From NCBI RefSeq assembly GCF_037543845.1, contig NZ_JBBIFX010000003.1, forward strand, positions 248,001 to 312,000: 64,000 nucleotides of DNA, read 5' to 3'. Of this stretch, positions 15,830-24,876 are shown piece after piece. Positions within the stretch are counted from its first letter, which is position 1, and every line of letters starts with the position of its first letter. The stretch is from Gymnodinialimonas ulvae. Lineage in GTDB: Bacteria > Pseudomonadota > Alphaproteobacteria > Rhodobacterales > Rhodobacteraceae. The translations under genes and the position numbers were made by a program. Below the pieces are notes generated by a model. It was not told the DNA's origin, searched no databases, and saw nothing but the letters and a program-made list of their open reading frames with translations.

Positions 15830-17719
15830 ATGGACGATCAGAACAGAAACCTGATCCTCGCCACGGGCTTGAGCTTTGTGGTGATCCTTGTGTGGTTCCT
15901 GCTGTTCCCACCACCCGAGCCGCCACTTGACGATCCCAACGCCATCCCGCCATCGGCGGAAACCGGAACCGGCACTGCACCCGCCGATACCGGAATCGCG
16001 CTCACACCCCCCTCCGAAGAGGCGACGACAGCCGCCGCAGGAACCGGTGAAACCCCGGTCGAAGTTGCGCTTGCAGAGGCGGACCGCATCCAGATCGAAA
16101 CGCCCGCCGTCGAAGGCTCCATCTCGCTTCTGGGCGGACGCATCGACGACCTGTCGCTGCGCAATTACTTCACCGAAGTCGATGGCGACGAAATCGTCCG
16201 CCTGCTTGCCCCCGTCGGAAGCGACGACCCCTATTACGCGCTCTACGGCTGGCGCCCCTCGTCGGGCATGACCTACGACGACGTGCCCACCTCGAACACC
16301 CCATGGGAAGTCGAGAGCGGCGCGACTTTGACCCCCGACAGCCCCCTCACGCTGAGCTGGGACAATGGCAGCGGCCTGATCTTCCGCCGCACCATCGAGA
16401 TCGACGAAAACTACATGTTCCAGGTCACCCAATCGGTCGAAAACACGACCGACACCGAGGTGAACCTTGCCCCCTACGGCATTGTCGCCCGCCATGGCCT
16501 GCCCTCTGATCTGCAGAATTTCTTCATCCTGCACGAAGGCGTCGTGCGCAAAGTGGACGGCCAGCTCGACGAAATCGGCTATGACGATCTGCCCGACCTC
16601 GACCAGATCGCCCGCGAAGGCGCTCCTGCCGAACTCGTCGACGTGGAGGCCAACGGCTGGATCGGCTTCACCGACAAATACTGGATGACCACACTCATCC
16701 CCGAAGATGGCCAGGGCTTCACCACCGTCATCAAATACGTCCCCTCCGCCGACATCTACCAGACCGAGGCGCGCCTGCCGTTCATGGCCATCGCGCCCGG
16801 TCAAAGCGCCGAGGTGACCACGCAGCTCTTCGCAGGCGCGAAAGAGGCCGAGGTGATCCGCGATTATGAAAACGCCGAGCCGGGCTTTTTCGCCTCCCTC
16901 TTCGGCGCCGAACAGGAGGCTGACCGCCCGCAGGTCGCGCGCTTCATCGATTCCATCGACTGGGGCTGGTTCTACTTCCTGACCAAGCCGATTTTCTGGC
17001 TGCTGCATTGGCTCAACGGTCTGATCGGGAACATGGGCGTAGCGATCATCGCGCTCACGTTCATCATCAAGGCGATCCTCTTCCCGCTGGCCTACCGCTC
17101 CTACGTGTCGATGGCCAAGATGAAAGAGCTTCAACCCGAGATGGAAAAGCTCAAGGAAAGCGCCGGCGATGACCGCGAGAAGCTCCAGAAAGGCATGATG
17201 GAGCTCTACAAGAAGAACAAGGTGAACCCCGCCGGTGGCTGCCTGCCGATCCTGCTGCAGATCCCGATCTTCTTCTCGCTCTACAAGGTGATTTTCGTCA
17301 CGCTGGAACTGCGCCACGCGCCGTTCTTCGGCTGGCTCAATGACCTCAGCGCGCCGGACAGCTCGTCGATCATCAACCTCTTCGGCCTGCTTCCGAACGC
17401 CGCGCCCAACCCCGAAAGCATCCTTGCCCTGATCTTCATCGGCATTCTCCCGATCCTTCTGGGCATCACCATGTGGCTGCAACAAAAGTTGAACCCGGCG
17501 CCCACCGACCCGACGCAGGCGATGATCTTCGCCTGGCTGCCCTGGGTGTTCATGTTCATGTTGGGTGGTTTCGCCTCGGGCCTGCTGGTCTACTGGATCG
17601 CCAACAACACGCTGACCTTCATGCAGCAATACGCGATCATGAAAAGTCAGGGCTACACGCCCGATATCTTCGGCAACATCCGCTCCAGCTTCAAAAAGAA
17701 GCCGAAAGACGGGGCATGA
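15830..17719 (+). CDS. yidC: Membrane protein insertase YidC
   Basis: A 629-residue inner-membrane insertase of the Gram-negative type. An N-terminal anchor (NLILATGLSFVVILVWFLLFP) is followed by a proline/threonine-rich linker, a large periplasmic beta domain (about 80-370), and the conserved five-helix core (NMGVAIIALTFIIKAILFPLAYRSYVSMAKMKELQPEMEKLKE...). The hydrophilic-groove arginine is in YRSY. It works alone or with SecYEG. Its TGA overlaps the ATG of the MOSC gene. It is separated from yidD by four unrelated genes. Confidence 0.96.
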   Translation: MDDQNRNLILATGLSFVVILVWFLLFPPPEPPLDDPNAIPPSAETGTGTAPADTGIALTPPSEEATTAAAGTGETPVEVALAEADRIQIETPAVEGSISLLGGRIDDLSLRNYFTEVDGDEIVRLLAPVGSDDPYYALYGWRPSSGMTYDDVPTSNTPWEVESGATLTPDSPLTLSWDNGSGLIFRRTIEIDENYMFQVTQSVENTTDTEVNLAPYGIVARHGLPSDLQNFFILHEGVVRKVDGQLDEIGYDDLPDLDQIAREGAPAELVDVEANGWIGFTDKYWMTTLIPEDGQGFTTVIKYVPSADIYQTEARLPFMAIAPGQSAEVTTQLFAGAKEAEVIRDYENAEPGFFASLFGAEQEADRPQVARFIDSIDWGWFYFLTKPIFWLLHWLNGLIGNMGVAIIALTFIIKAILFPLAYRSYVSMAKMKELQPEMEKLKESAGDDREKLQKGMMELYKKNKVNPAGGCLPILLQIPIFFSLYKVIFVTLELRHAPFFGWLNDLSAPDSSSIINLFGLLPNAAPNPESILALIFIGILPILLGITMWLQQKLNPAPTDPTQAMIFAWLPWVFMFMLGGFASGLLVYWIANNTLTFMQQYAIMKSQGYTPDIFGNIRSSFKKKPKDGA

Positions 17720-18453
17720 CCTGGACCCTCGACCGGATCTGGCGGCACCCGATCAAGGGTATTGGCGCCGAGCCGCTGGACCGCGTCGATCTGGCCGCAA
17801 ACCGTCCCGTGCCCGGTGATCGTGCCTGGGCGGTGCTGGAAAGTGGCGGCGATGCGTCCGACGGCTGGCGGTCGTGCCGCAACTTCCTGCGCGGCGCCAA
17901 GGGTCCGTCGCTGATGGCGGTCATGGCCCGGTCGGAGGGGGAGGTCTTCCACTTCTCCCACCCCGACCGCCCCGACATCACCGTCGACCCGACCCGCGAC
18001 CATGCGGCCCTGTTCGACTGGCTCGCTCCGATCTACCCCGCCGAGCGCCCCGCGCCTGCGGCCCTTGTTCCCGCACCGCCCGAAGGCATGAGCGATGCGC
18101 CCTTCGCCTCGATCTCCATCCTCAACGCCGCCTCCCTGCGCGCGCTCGGCCAGAAGCTTGGCCAAAGCCTCGATCCGCGCAGGTTTCGCGGCAACCTTCT
18201 CGTCGAAGGCCTCGCGCCGTGGGAAGAATTCGACCTCGTGGGCAAGACCCTGTCGATCGGGGATGCCCGGCTGGAGGTGATCGAACCCATCACCCGCTGC
18301 CGCGCGACCGAGGCCAACCCCGAAACCGGCCGCCGCGATGCCAACACCCTGCGCGGTCTCGAAGACGGATGGGGCCATCAGGATCTCGGCGTCTACGCCA
18401 TGGTGCGCAGCGCCGGCACCATCGCGACCGGTGACACGGTGACCCGCACATGA
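17716..18453 (+). CDS. MOSC domain protein
   Basis: A 245-residue protein. The N-terminal MOSC-N beta-barrel begins IWRHPIKGIGAEPLDRVDLAA, and the MOSC domain includes FRGNLLVEGLAPWEE and the conserved cysteine region PITRCRATEANPETGRRD. MOSC proteins bind sulfur or molybdenum-cofactor intermediates; the exact role here is unknown. Its start overlaps the yidC stop and its stop overlaps the engB start, so the three are likely translated together. Confidence 0.88.
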   Translation: MTWTLDRIWRHPIKGIGAEPLDRVDLAANRPVPGDRAWAVLESGGDASDGWRSCRNFLRGAKGPSLMAVMARSEGEVFHFSHPDRPDITVDPTRDHAALFDWLAPIYPAERPAPAALVPAPPEGMSDAPFASISILNAASLRALGQKLGQSLDPRRFRGNLLVEGLAPWEEFDLVGKTLSIGDARLEVIEPITRCRATEANPETGRRDANTLRGLEDGWGHQDLGVYAMVRSAGTIATGDTVTRT

Positions 18454-19100
18454 ACGCGCTGCCCTTCCCCCTCGCCGATGCGCCCGATGACGCCACCGCC
18501 GAACGGGGCCGCAAACTCTTTGCTGCCGGGGCCGAGTTCCTCAAAGGCGTCGTCGCCATGGACGGCCTGCCCCCTGCCGACCGCACGGAAGTCTGCTTTG
18601 CCGGGCGCTCCAATGTCGGAAAATCGACCCTGATCAACGCGCTCACCAACCGTAAGGGCCTTGCGCGCGCCTCCAATACGCCGGGCCGCACGCAGGAAAT
18701 CAACTATTTCACCCTCACCGACAGCCACTACCTCGTCGATCTCCCTGGCTACGGCTATGCCGAAGCGCCCCTGCCCGTCGTCAAGCAATGGCAGGCCCTG
18801 CTGAAAGCCTACCTGCAAGGCCGGGCCACCCTGCGCCGTGCCTTTGTGCTGATCGACGCGCGCCACGGCGCGAAATCCGTGGATGACGAAATCATGTCGC
18901 TCCTCGATGTGGCCGCCGTCCCGTTTCAGGTCGTCCTGACCAAGGCCGACAAGGTCAAGGGCAAGGACCTCGACACCTCGCTTGCCCGCACCCGCACGGC
19001 GCTGGCCAAACACCCCGCCGCCTTCCCCGAACTGATCCTGACCTCGTCGGAAAAAAGCGACGGCATCGCCACCCTGCGCGCCACCATCGCCACATTGTAA
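18450..19100 (+). CDS. engB: Ribosome biogenesis GTPase EngB (YsxC/YihA)
   Basis: A 216-residue TRAFAC-class GTPase needed for large-subunit assembly. G1 is AGRSNVGKS (51-59), G2 threonine is in NTPGRTQEINYF, G3 is DLPGYGYA and G4 is TKAD; SSEKSDGI is the G5 region. Length is typical. It overlaps the MOSC gene by ATGA and is 127 bp upstream of argB. Confidence 0.95.
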   Translation: MNALPFPLADAPDDATAERGRKLFAAGAEFLKGVVAMDGLPPADRTEVCFAGRSNVGKSTLINALTNRKGLARASNTPGRTQEINYFTLTDSHYLVDLPGYGYAEAPLPVVKQWQALLKAYLQGRATLRRAFVLIDARHGAKSVDDEIMSLLDVAAVPFQVVLTKADKVKGKDLDTSLARTRTALAKHPAAFPELILTSSEKSDGIATLRATIATL

Positions 19101-19156
19101 CCCACGCATCAGGTCCGCGCGCGCGCGCCCTCTTTGCTTCCCAAACACCTCGGGGG

Positions 19157-19177
19157 CTTTGGGGGCTGGCCCCCAAG
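19157..19177. repeat. Palindromic hairpin in the engB-argB gap
   Basis: TTGGGGGC (19159-19166) and GCCCCCAA (19169-19176) form a near-perfect palindrome. It is preceded by a second G-rich tract, CGGGGGC. No T run follows on either strand, so it looks more like a repetitive extragenic palindrome than an intrinsic terminator. Confidence 0.4.
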
Positions 19178-19227
19178 TCGTCGCCACAATACCCTCACGC
19201 CCGACCCGACGCGATTCCGGCCTCCGC

Positions 19228-20085
19228 ATGAGAAAACAAATGACCCGCGACTACCTCGCCACCGCCCGCACCCTTTCCGAGGCGCTGCCCTACCTGCAAC
19301 GCTTCAACGATGCGACCATCGTCGTCAAATTCGGCGGCAATGCCATGGGCGACGATGCCGAAATGGCCAGTTTCGCCCGCGATATCGTGCTGCTGCGGCA
19401 GGTCGGCGTGAACCCCGTCGTGGTCCATGGCGGTGGACCGATGATCAACGACATGCTCGCCAAGCTCGGCATTGAAAGCCGGTTCAAGGACGGCAAGCGC
19501 ATCACCGACGCCGCCACCGTCGAGGTCGTCGAAATGGTCCTCTCGGGCCGCGTCAACAAACGCATCGTGCAGGCGATCAACGCCGAAGGCGGCCGCGCCG
19601 TGGGCCTTTCGGGCAAAGACGCCAACCTGATCCTCTGCACACCCGCCGATCCCGATCTCGGCTTCGTGGGCGAGCCCGCCGATGTCGATCCCGCCGTGCT
19701 CAACAACCTCTTCGAAGACGACATGATCCCCGTCGTGGCCCCCCTCGGCATCGGCCAGAACGGCGAGACGTTCAACATCAACGGCGACACTGCCGCCGGT
19801 GCGATTGCCGCCGCCCTGCAAGCCGATCGCCTGCTTCTGCTGACCAATGTCGCGGGCGTGAAGAACGCCGACGGCGACGTCGTCACCGAACTCAGCGCGG
19901 CGGATGTCGACGCCATGACCGCCGATGGCACCATCGCGGGCGGCATGATCCCCAAAACCGAAACCGCGCTCAAGGCCGTGCGCGCGGGCGTGCGCGCCTG
20001 CACCATCGTCGATGGCCGCGTGCCCAATGCCGTCCTGCTGGAGCTGTTCACCGAACACGGCGCCGGCTCCATGATCCGGGCGTGA
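19228..20085 (+). CDS. argB: Acetylglutamate kinase
   Basis: A 285-residue amino-acid kinase that phosphorylates N-acetyl-L-glutamate in arginine synthesis. Motifs are VVKFGGNAMGDD, VVVHGGGPMINDML, GLSGKDANLI and FNINGDTAAGAIAAAL; GGMIPKTETALKAV closes the active site. I chose ATG 19228; ATG 19240 (MTRDYLATARTLSEALPYLQ) is equally possible and closer to typical homologues. The long upstream extension is not expected. The stop overlaps a GTG nine bases before the start of the next gene. Confidence 0.94.
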   Translation: MRKQMTRDYLATARTLSEALPYLQRFNDATIVVKFGGNAMGDDAEMASFARDIVLLRQVGVNPVVVHGGGPMINDMLAKLGIESRFKDGKRITDAATVEVVEMVLSGRVNKRIVQAINAEGGRAVGLSGKDANLILCTPADPDLGFVGEPADVDPAVLNNLFEDDMIPVVAPLGIGQNGETFNINGDTAAGAIAAALQADRLLLLTNVAGVKNADGDVVTELSAADVDAMTADGTIAGGMIPKTETALKAVRAGVRACTIVDGRVPNAVLLELFTEHGAGSMIRA

Positions 20086-20090
20086 CGCAC

Positions 20091-20738
20091 ATGGATTACG
20101 ACAACATCGCCCGCGCCGCCGCGCCCCATCACCTGACGATTGTGGGCGCGTTCCATCCCACCTCCGACGACGCCGTACCCCACGGCACCGGTACGCTTGT
20201 GCTGCTGGCCCCGTCCGAACCCGGCTTCTGGCCACATTTCAACACCGAACCCGAAGCGCGCGATGGCGAACCCGACCCGATGAACCGCTGGTCGACCCGC
20301 GTGATCACCGGCATCGCCGAGACGCTCGACGCCGCCGCCCTGTTCCCCTTCGGTGGCCCGCCGTGGCATCCGTTCATCTCCTGGGCGCTCAAATCGGGCT
20401 CCATCCATGCCAGCCCGGTCTCGCTTCTGGTGCACAACGACCAGGGCCTGATGATCTCGTTCCGGGGCGCGCTGGCCCTGCGCGAAACCATCGACCTTAC
20501 GCCGCCGCGCCTCACCCCGTGCCTGATGTGCCACGCCCCTTGCGAAACCGCCTGCCCGGTCGATGCGCTGAGCGAAGATGGCTACGACACCGCCGCCTGC
20601 CACGCGTTTCTCGACACGCCCGAAGGGGCCGATTGCATGGAAAACGGCTGCAAGGCGCGCCGCGTCTGCCCGATCAGCCAGGACTTCGCCCGCAACACGG
20701 ACCAATCGGCCTACCACATGCGGCAGTTCCACAAATGA
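20091..20738 (+). CDS. Fe-S (ferredoxin-like) protein related to the QueG C-terminus
   Basis: A 215-residue protein with cysteine patterns for two [4Fe-4S] clusters: CLMCHAPCETACPVDAL (about 145-161) and CMENGCKARRVCPIS (about 182-196). The second motif departs from the plain CxxCxxCxxxCP form by an insertion. The layout resembles the ferredoxin part of epoxyqueuosine reductase without the cobalamin domain. Function is unknown. The ATG at 20091 matches the natural start; a GTG at 20082 would overlap the argB stop. Its stop overlaps the phosphatase start by ATGA. Confidence 0.75.
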   Translation: MDYDNIARAAAPHHLTIVGAFHPTSDDAVPHGTGTLVLLAPSEPGFWPHFNTEPEARDGEPDPMNRWSTRVITGIAETLDAAALFPFGGPPWHPFISWALKSGSIHASPVSLLVHNDQGLMISFRGALALRETIDLTPPRLTPCLMCHAPCETACPVDALSEDGYDTAACHAFLDTPEGADCMENGCKARRVCPISQDFARNTDQSAYHMRQFHK

Positions 20739-21235
20739 CCCGGACCCTCATCCTGATCCGGCATTGCAAATCCGACTGGTCCGCCAATCAGAACGACCAT
20801 GACCGCCCCCTGAACCCGCGGGGGCGCCGCGCCGCCCCTCGGCTCGGCGCGTTTCTGGCTCAACACGACCTCTGCCCGGATCAGGTGCTCTGCTCCGACG
20901 CCATGCGCACCCGCGAAACCTACGCCGGCATCGCCACCAGCCTGCTCGACGCGCCCGCGCCCACGCTCTCCCGCGCCCTCTACCTCGGAGAGCCGGATAT
21001 CATGCTTGGCGCCTTGCGGGCCGCCACCGGCTCCTGCGTCGCCCTTATCGGCCACAATCCCGGCATCGCCACGCTCGCATGGCAACTGGCCGAGACGCCC
21101 GCCAATGACGAACGCTTCGCGATGTATCCGACCGGCGCCACCACGGTCCTGACCATCGACACGCCCTGGACCAAACTGTCCACCGGCACGCTCACCCACT
21201 TCACCACGCCGCGCGACCTGCCTGATCCGGGCTGA
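20735..21235 (+). CDS. Histidine phosphatase, SixA-like
   Basis: A 166-residue histidine phosphatase. The catalytic motif is LILIRHCKSDWS (RHG type, with Cys in place of Gly), and the second histidine lies in IGHNPGI. SDAMRTRETY supplies another conserved arginine. SixA-type enzymes dephosphorylate phosphohistidine on HPt proteins or the phosphotransferase system. It is coupled to the upstream Fe-S gene by ATGA. The actual substrate is unknown. Confidence 0.87.
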   Translation: MTRTLILIRHCKSDWSANQNDHDRPLNPRGRRAAPRLGAFLAQHDLCPDQVLCSDAMRTRETYAGIATSLLDAPAPTLSRALYLGEPDIMLGALRAATGSCVALIGHNPGIATLAWQLAETPANDERFAMYPTGATTVLTIDTPWTKLSTGTLTHFTTPRDLPDPG

Positions 21236-21269
21236 TCGCCGACCATCCTTGTTCCCTAAACATGCAATG

Positions 21270-21304
21270 AAAAACGCCCGCCTCCTCTCGGAAACGGACG
21301 CCTC
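21270..21304 (-). terminator. Terminator of the bzt/aap transporter operon
   Basis: On the minus strand a stem of about 12 pairs (GCGTCCGTTTCC with GGAGGCGGGCGT, including G-U pairs, GAGA loop) is followed by TTTT. It lies 23 bp after the stop of the ATPase gene and faces the converging sixA-like gene. Confidence 0.7.
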
Positions 21305-21326
21305 TGATCTCGCGTGATGTGGCGCG

Positions 21327-22124
21327 TCAGTGACCCAGGATCTGGCTCAGGAACAGCTGCGTACGCTCGCTTTGCGGGTTGGTGAAGAACGGCTCTGGCT
21401 CGTTCTGCTCCACGATCTGACCCGCGTCCATAAAGATCACGCGGTTCGCGACCTGCCGGGCAAAGCCCATCTCGTGGGTCACACACAGCATCGTCATGCC
21501 TTCCTCGGCCAACTGGATCATCGTATCCAGCACCTCCTTGATCATCTCCGGGTCAAGCGCCGAGGTCGGCTCATCGAACAACATGATCCGCGGCCGCATG
21601 CACAGGCTGCGCGCGATGGCCACGCGCTGCTGCTGACCACCGGAAAGCTGGCCGGGGTATTTGTCGGCCTGCTCGGGGATCTTTACCTTCTCAAGGAAAT
21701 ACATGGCCGTTTCTTCGGCTTCCTTCTTGGGCGTCTTGCGCACCCAGATCGGGGCCAGCGTGCAATTTTCAAGGATCGTCAGATGCGGAAACAGGTTGAA
21801 GTGCTGGAAGCACATGCCAACCTCCGACCGGATCTTGTCGATGTTCTTCAGGTCGTTGGACAAAAGCGTGCCATCGACTGTGATCGACCCCTGCTGATGT
21901 TCCTCCAGCGCGTTGATGCATCGGATCAGCGTCGACTTGCCCGACCCCGACGGCCCGCAGATCACGATCCGCTCACCGCGCTGCACCGTCAGGTTGATGT
22001 CGCGCAGGACGTGGAACGTCCCGTACCACTTGTTCATCCCCTGGATATCAATGGCCACCTCATCGGAGACCTTCATTTGCGAGCGGTCGATTGTGCGCTC
22101 TTCTGCCATGTTCGTATCAGCCAT
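21327..22124 (-). CDS. bztD: Amino-acid ABC transporter ATP-binding protein (AapP/BztD)
   Basis: A 265-residue ABC ATPase of the polar amino-acid group. Walker A is GPSGSGKST, the signature is LSGGQQQRVAIARSL, Walker B is IMLFDEPTSALDPE and the H-loop is VTHEMGFARQ. It powers uptake of glutamate, glutamine, aspartate and asparagine in the characterised Rhodobacter bzt and Rhizobium aap systems. It is the last gene of the four-gene unit and lies 14 bp after the permease. The ATG at 22124 was kept; the acidic leader MADTNMAEERTIDRSQ is plausible. Confidence 0.92.
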   Translation of the reverse strand: MADTNMAEERTIDRSQMKVSDEVAIDIQGMNKWYGTFHVLRDINLTVQRGERIVICGPSGSGKSTLIRCINALEEHQQGSITVDGTLLSNDLKNIDKIRSEVGMCFQHFNLFPHLTILENCTLAPIWVRKTPKKEAEETAMYFLEKVKIPEQADKYPGQLSGGQQQRVAIARSLCMRPRIMLFDEPTSALDPEMIKEVLDTMIQLAEEGMTMLCVTHEMGFARQVANRVIFMDAGQIVEQNEPEPFFTNPQSERTQLFLSQILGH

Positions 22125-22138
22125 GGATCAGGCCTCCT

Positions 22139-23461
22139 TTAACGATGATCGGTGCGAAGCTTGCGCTCCAGCCACTGCGAATAGCGGGACATGCCGTAGC
22201 AACAGATGAAGAAGCACAGCCCGATGAAGATGAAGAGTTCCCAGTAAATCCCGTTCCAATCGGTTGTGGCCCGGATCAGGTTGGAGAACCCGATGGGATC
22301 GCTGAGGCCCACGAACACCACCAGAACGGTGTCCTTGAACAGGCCGATGAACGACGACACGATACCGGGGATGGAGATTTTCAGCGCCTGCGGCAGGATG
22401 ATCAGCTGCATGGACTGCCAGTAGTTGAGGCCAAGACTGTCGGCCCCCTCGTACTGCCCCCGCGGCAGGGCGGCGAGCCCCCCCCGGATCACCTCGGCGA
22501 TGTAGGCCGAGGAGAATAGCGTCACCATGATGATCACCCGCAGCATCAGGTCGAAATTGGTCCCCGGCGGCAGGAAGTAGTTCAACAGAAGCGACGCCGT
22601 GAACAGCCACACGATAAGCGGCACGCCCCGGATCACCTCGATGAAGATCACCGAGAACTTGTTGATGATGAACAGATCCGATTGCCGACCCAGCGCCAGG
22701 ATGATCCCCAAAGGCATCGACAGGATGATCCCCGATGCGCCAATCACAAAGGCCAGGAGGAAGCCGCCGAAATCATCCGACGGCACCGCTTCGATCCCGA
22801 TGGGCAGGATACCCGACAATCCGCCGGCCACTGGCCCGGCCACGAAAAGCCAGTACAGGATCGGCACCACGATGGCCCCGATGGTCGCCCCCAGCGTTCC
22901 GATTGCCGGCACACCGAATTTGTAGACCGCCCACCCGATGACAAAGCCAAGCGCAATCGCGATCGGGCCCCAGATGGTCCCACCCCACAACAGCCACGCG
23001 CAAACGAACGGCGCGGCAGCGGTCAGGATGAACATCTTGCGCGGCAGCGTGTCGAACAGCACCGGCGCAAGTGCCAAAAGGAAGATCGCAAACGACAGGA
23101 TCGGCCGCCAATAAAGCTCCGACGGATAGAACCCGAACATCAACTGATGCCACCGGTCCCCCAGCACCGCCCAACAGGCAACACCTTCGCCATGTTCGCC
23201 ACTGCCGCCGCGCGCATCGCGGATTTCGCGACATTCGCTCAGGCTGCCTGCGTCCCAGATGCCATTCACCATCCAAGGCAGGATCCCGCTCAGGACGTAG
23301 TAGATCACGAAAACCGACACGATGGTCAGGATCGCGTTCAGCCACGAGGAAAACAGGTTCTCCCGCATCCATTTGACCGGCCCCGCCGCCGTGATTGGTG
23401 GCGTCTGCTCGGGCAACATCTCGGTGCGGACATAGGCGGTTTCTGCGTGAATTTCACTCAT
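22139..23461 (-). CDS. bztC: Amino-acid ABC transporter permease (AapM/BztC)
   Basis: A 440-residue permease with many transmembrane segments. The C-terminal half has the polar amino-acid permease core, including the EAA-like loop around AEVIRGGLAALPRGQYEGADSLGLNYWQSMQLIILPQALK. The N-terminal extension with extra helices is typical of AapM/BztC rather than of short permeases. It lies one base after bztB and pairs with it to form the channel. Confidence 0.92.
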   Translation of the reverse strand: MSEIHAETAYVRTEMLPEQTPPITAAGPVKWMRENLFSSWLNAILTIVSVFVIYYVLSGILPWMVNGIWDAGSLSECREIRDARGGSGEHGEGVACWAVLGDRWHQLMFGFYPSELYWRPILSFAIFLLALAPVLFDTLPRKMFILTAAAPFVCAWLLWGGTIWGPIAIALGFVIGWAVYKFGVPAIGTLGATIGAIVVPILYWLFVAGPVAGGLSGILPIGIEAVPSDDFGGFLLAFVIGASGIILSMPLGIILALGRQSDLFIINKFSVIFIEVIRGVPLIVWLFTASLLLNYFLPPGTNFDLMLRVIIMVTLFSSAYIAEVIRGGLAALPRGQYEGADSLGLNYWQSMQLIILPQALKISIPGIVSSFIGLFKDTVLVVFVGLSDPIGFSNLIRATTDWNGIYWELFIFIGLCFFICCYGMSRYSQWLERKLRTDHR

Positions 23462-23462
23462 A

Positions 23463-24740
23463 TCACCGCTCCTGCAACTTGACGGAATTGTTGTAGATGT
23501 TCATCGCGCCCGAAATGATCAGCGACGTGATCAGGTAGAACACCCCCAACAGAAGCATCCCCTCCAACTCGCGACCCGTCTGGTTGATCGTGATCCCCCC
23601 AAGCGTCGAGCGCACATCCATGTAGCCCACGGCAATCGCCAGCGACGAGTTTTTGGTCAGGTTCAGGAATTGCGAAATCAGCGGCGGAATGATCACCCGC
23701 AAAGCCTGCGGCAGGATCACAAGGTTCATCGTCCAGCTTGGACGCATGCCAAGCGCGAATGCGGCCTCGGTCTGCCCCTTGCTCACGGCCAGAATGCCAG
23801 CGCGCACGATCTCGGCGATGAAAGCACCGGTATAAAGGGAAAGAGCAAACCACAGCGCGATCAGAGAATTGCGCATATGGATGCCGCCGCTGAAGTTGAA
23901 CCCGGTCAACTCGGGATAATCTAGCGTCGCACCCAGCGCAAAGAGCACGATGATGGCGGGCACGAATATCGCCCCCAATCGCATCCAGAACGTCCCAGGC
24001 GGCCTGACCCCCGTGCTTTCCTGGATCGCCTTGGCCCGGCGTCCGATGTACCCCGACGCGACAAACCCGGCGATGATCACCGCCAGAAGCAGAAGGATAT
24101 CGCCGGTGCTGGCCGATGCCACGACCGCACCGGTCTCGGCGTCGACCTCATTGCCGCCAAGCGAGCGATTGAACACAAGGTTCGGAATGTAGATGCCGCG
24201 GTTCGTGATCGCGACCGACTCGCCAAGGATCATCGACGCTTCCGGGTTCTCGCCCCGGAAATCGCGCGGCTGCGGGGTGCCTTCGGTCATCACCGCGAAG
24301 ATCACCAGGATCCACAAAAGCAGCGGGATGTTGCGGAACCCTTCCACGTAGACCGACATCAGCTGTGACACGATCCAGTTCTTCGACAGGCGCAGGACAC
24401 CGGCAATCACGCCAAGGATCGTCGCCGCGATACAGCCCAGAACCGCAACCAGAAGCGTGTTCAGGATGCCCACAACAGCCGCACGGCCGTGGGTGGAATC
24501 GTTGGAATATTCGATAAGACGCTGGTTGATATCGTATCCGGCACGGTTGCCAAGGAACCCGAAATCGAAATCCTTGCCAAGCGCCTGAAGGTTGCTGACG
24601 ACATTGTTCGCCAACCAAACCAGACCCAACATGATCAATAAGAACGCCACCACCTGAATGGTCATCGATCGGTAGCGGGTGTCGTAGATAAGCTGGCTGA
24701 GCCGGAACCCCTCTGCCGGCGGGTCGGAAATCGATGCCAT
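23463..24740 (-). CDS. bztB: Amino-acid ABC transporter permease (AapQ/BztB)
   Basis: A 425-residue permease. It has the EAA-type loop AEIVRAGILAVSKGQTEAAFALGMRPSWTMNLVILPQALRVIIPPL and a long periplasmic insertion after the first helices (GTPQPRDFRGENPEASMILGE...), as in AapQ/BztB. It follows the binding-protein gene by 136 bp that contain a strong hairpin, so expression is likely lower than that of the binding protein. Confidence 0.92.
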   Translation of the reverse strand: MASISDPPAEGFRLSQLIYDTRYRSMTIQVVAFLLIMLGLVWLANNVVSNLQALGKDFDFGFLGNRAGYDINQRLIEYSNDSTHGRAAVVGILNTLLVAVLGCIAATILGVIAGVLRLSKNWIVSQLMSVYVEGFRNIPLLLWILVIFAVMTEGTPQPRDFRGENPEASMILGESVAITNRGIYIPNLVFNRSLGGNEVDAETGAVVASASTGDILLLLAVIIAGFVASGYIGRRAKAIQESTGVRPPGTFWMRLGAIFVPAIIVLFALGATLDYPELTGFNFSGGIHMRNSLIALWFALSLYTGAFIAEIVRAGILAVSKGQTEAAFALGMRPSWTMNLVILPQALRVIIPPLISQFLNLTKNSSLAIAVGYMDVRSTLGGITINQTGRELEGMLLLGVFYLITSLIISGAMNIYNNSVKLQER

Positions 24741-24834
24741 CGTCTGGCCCCCTGTCGTTGGTGGCGCCCGCCGCGGCTCGAACCGTCTTGTGCGGTTCCT
24801 GTGGTGCCTGAGCGTGGCGTGGGTCCTTAAGTGA

Positions 24835-24865
24835 GAAGGGCGCGAGCTTTGTGCCCGCGCCCTTC
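24835..24865 (-). other. Stem-loop between bztA and bztB
   Basis: A 13-bp near-perfect stem (24835-24847 with 24853-24865, one mismatch) and a 5-nt loop, located 12 bp after the binding-protein stop. No T run follows on the minus strand. Such hairpins often protect the binding-protein mRNA end and reduce read-through into permease genes. Confidence 0.6.
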
Positions 24866-24876
24866 GCTATTGGATC

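Noticed and set aside
15578..17629. A 683-codon minus-strand frame opposite yidC
   Set aside because: Composition is low-complexity (Gly/Asp/Arg), typical of antisense shadows, and yidC on the plus strand is certain.
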